The notes below the pieces were generated by a model. That model did not search any database. It worked only from the letters and a program-made list of their open reading frames with translations, and was not told the origin of the DNA. Position numbers and translations under genes: made by a program. A DNA stretch of 37,256 nt from Mucilaginibacter sp. (GTDB taxonomy: Bacteria > Bacteroidota > Bacteroidia > Sphingobacteriales > Sphingobacteriaceae), in assembly GCA_025352225.1 (NCBI GenBank), contig JANXTT010000031.1, forward strand, positions 1 to 37,256. The letters run 5' to 3'. Position 1 is the first letter of the stretch. Every line of letters begins with the position of its first letter. Shown here piece by piece: positions 36,974 to 37,256 of this stretch.

Positions 36974-37256
36974 CGTAATTAAGTATGAGGCCTTTTCCTT
37001 TCTGTATTTTTAAAGTACAAAAAACCAGAATTTACAATATTGTTTTTATAAAGCTATCTGGTTTTTCGGTCAAAAGACATTTTCTATAAAAAGTAACAAA
37101 ATTGTTATATAAATTAACTCAAAAGTTTAAGTTTTTTTACAATATCTAATTAAATTGTTCTGTTATTTTGGTTAATAAGGGGAACCTATGTACGATGAAT
37201 TAAGAAGGGAAAAAATCCGCATTTAAAGTTTCACAATAAATTTATCGACTGTTTAA
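36974..37256. promoter_or_regulatory. Upstream region of the GH cluster with nested dyads
   Basis: This AT-rich region should hold the promoter of the GH genes on the minus strand, but I cannot point to a convincing TAnnTTTG pair. It contains AAAAACCAGA (37020-37029) mirrored by TCTGGTTTTT (37057-37066), with ACAATATTGT, itself palindromic, in the loop (37034-37043). A further dyad, TAACAA-AA-TTGTTA, lies at 37094-37107. These are candidate regulator sites. Confidence 0.4.

Overview
The window looks like a chromosomal segment of a Bacteroidota bacterium, most likely Sphingobacteriaceae (Mucilaginibacter or Pedobacter type). The evidence is AT-rich DNA, TAnnTTTG-type promoter elements, SusC/SusD with an expansion-type ECF sigma and FecR, a Bacteroidota-type tmRNA tag and integrase, and a fused two-subunit E1 dehydrogenase. 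The genus is inferred, not proven.

Bases 1-10632 are core genome: a partial chromate transporter and a TPR protein (minus), then etfB, etfA, a bifunctional-nuclease-domain protein and a CNT nucleoside transporter (plus). These are followed by an exported formylglycine-generating-enzyme-like lipoprotein and a fused alpha/beta 2-oxoacid dehydrogenase E1 (minus), then a DUF1573 protein and a class I aminotransferase (plus).

Bases 10646-13690 hold ssrA (tmRNA) with its promoter and terminator, followed by what I read as the remnant of a small integrative mobilizable element: an intact tyrosine recombinase, several repeats and dyads, a helix-turn-helix/excisionase-like gene broken by a -1 frameshift, and a MobC-like gene cut short. 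No relaxase is present and I could not find a second tmRNA 3' end copy as attR.

Bases 13786-36973 are one polysaccharide utilization locus (PUL), all on the minus strand. In transcription order: a large discoidin-GH2 protein, a second GH2, a beta-propeller protein, a GH2 with a large in-frame internal deletion, GH97, a decayed GH35 C-terminus, GH16, an IS982-family element, ECF sigma, FecR, SusC with an STN domain, SusD, a DUF4959/DUF5126/DUF5000-type lipoprotein and a DUF4998-type lipoprotein. In the expected scheme, SusC/SusD import oligosaccharide and signal through STN to FecR and sigma, the two lipoproteins bind glycan at the surface, and the GHs cut it. The GH2/GH35/GH97/GH16 set suggests a beta-galactoside-rich glycan (inference).

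The most notable theme is decay and rewiring of this PUL. The IS982 copy (perfect 16-bp terminal repeats, 7-bp target duplication) sits 18 bp upstream of the sigma gene in the same orientation. One GH2 has lost about 220 residues, another GH2 has its natural ATG one base out of frame at an A8 tract, and GH35 survives only as a fragment with a nonsense mutation and frameshifts. I saw no CRISPR array, rRNA or tRNA, and no clear evidence of a wholly new system.
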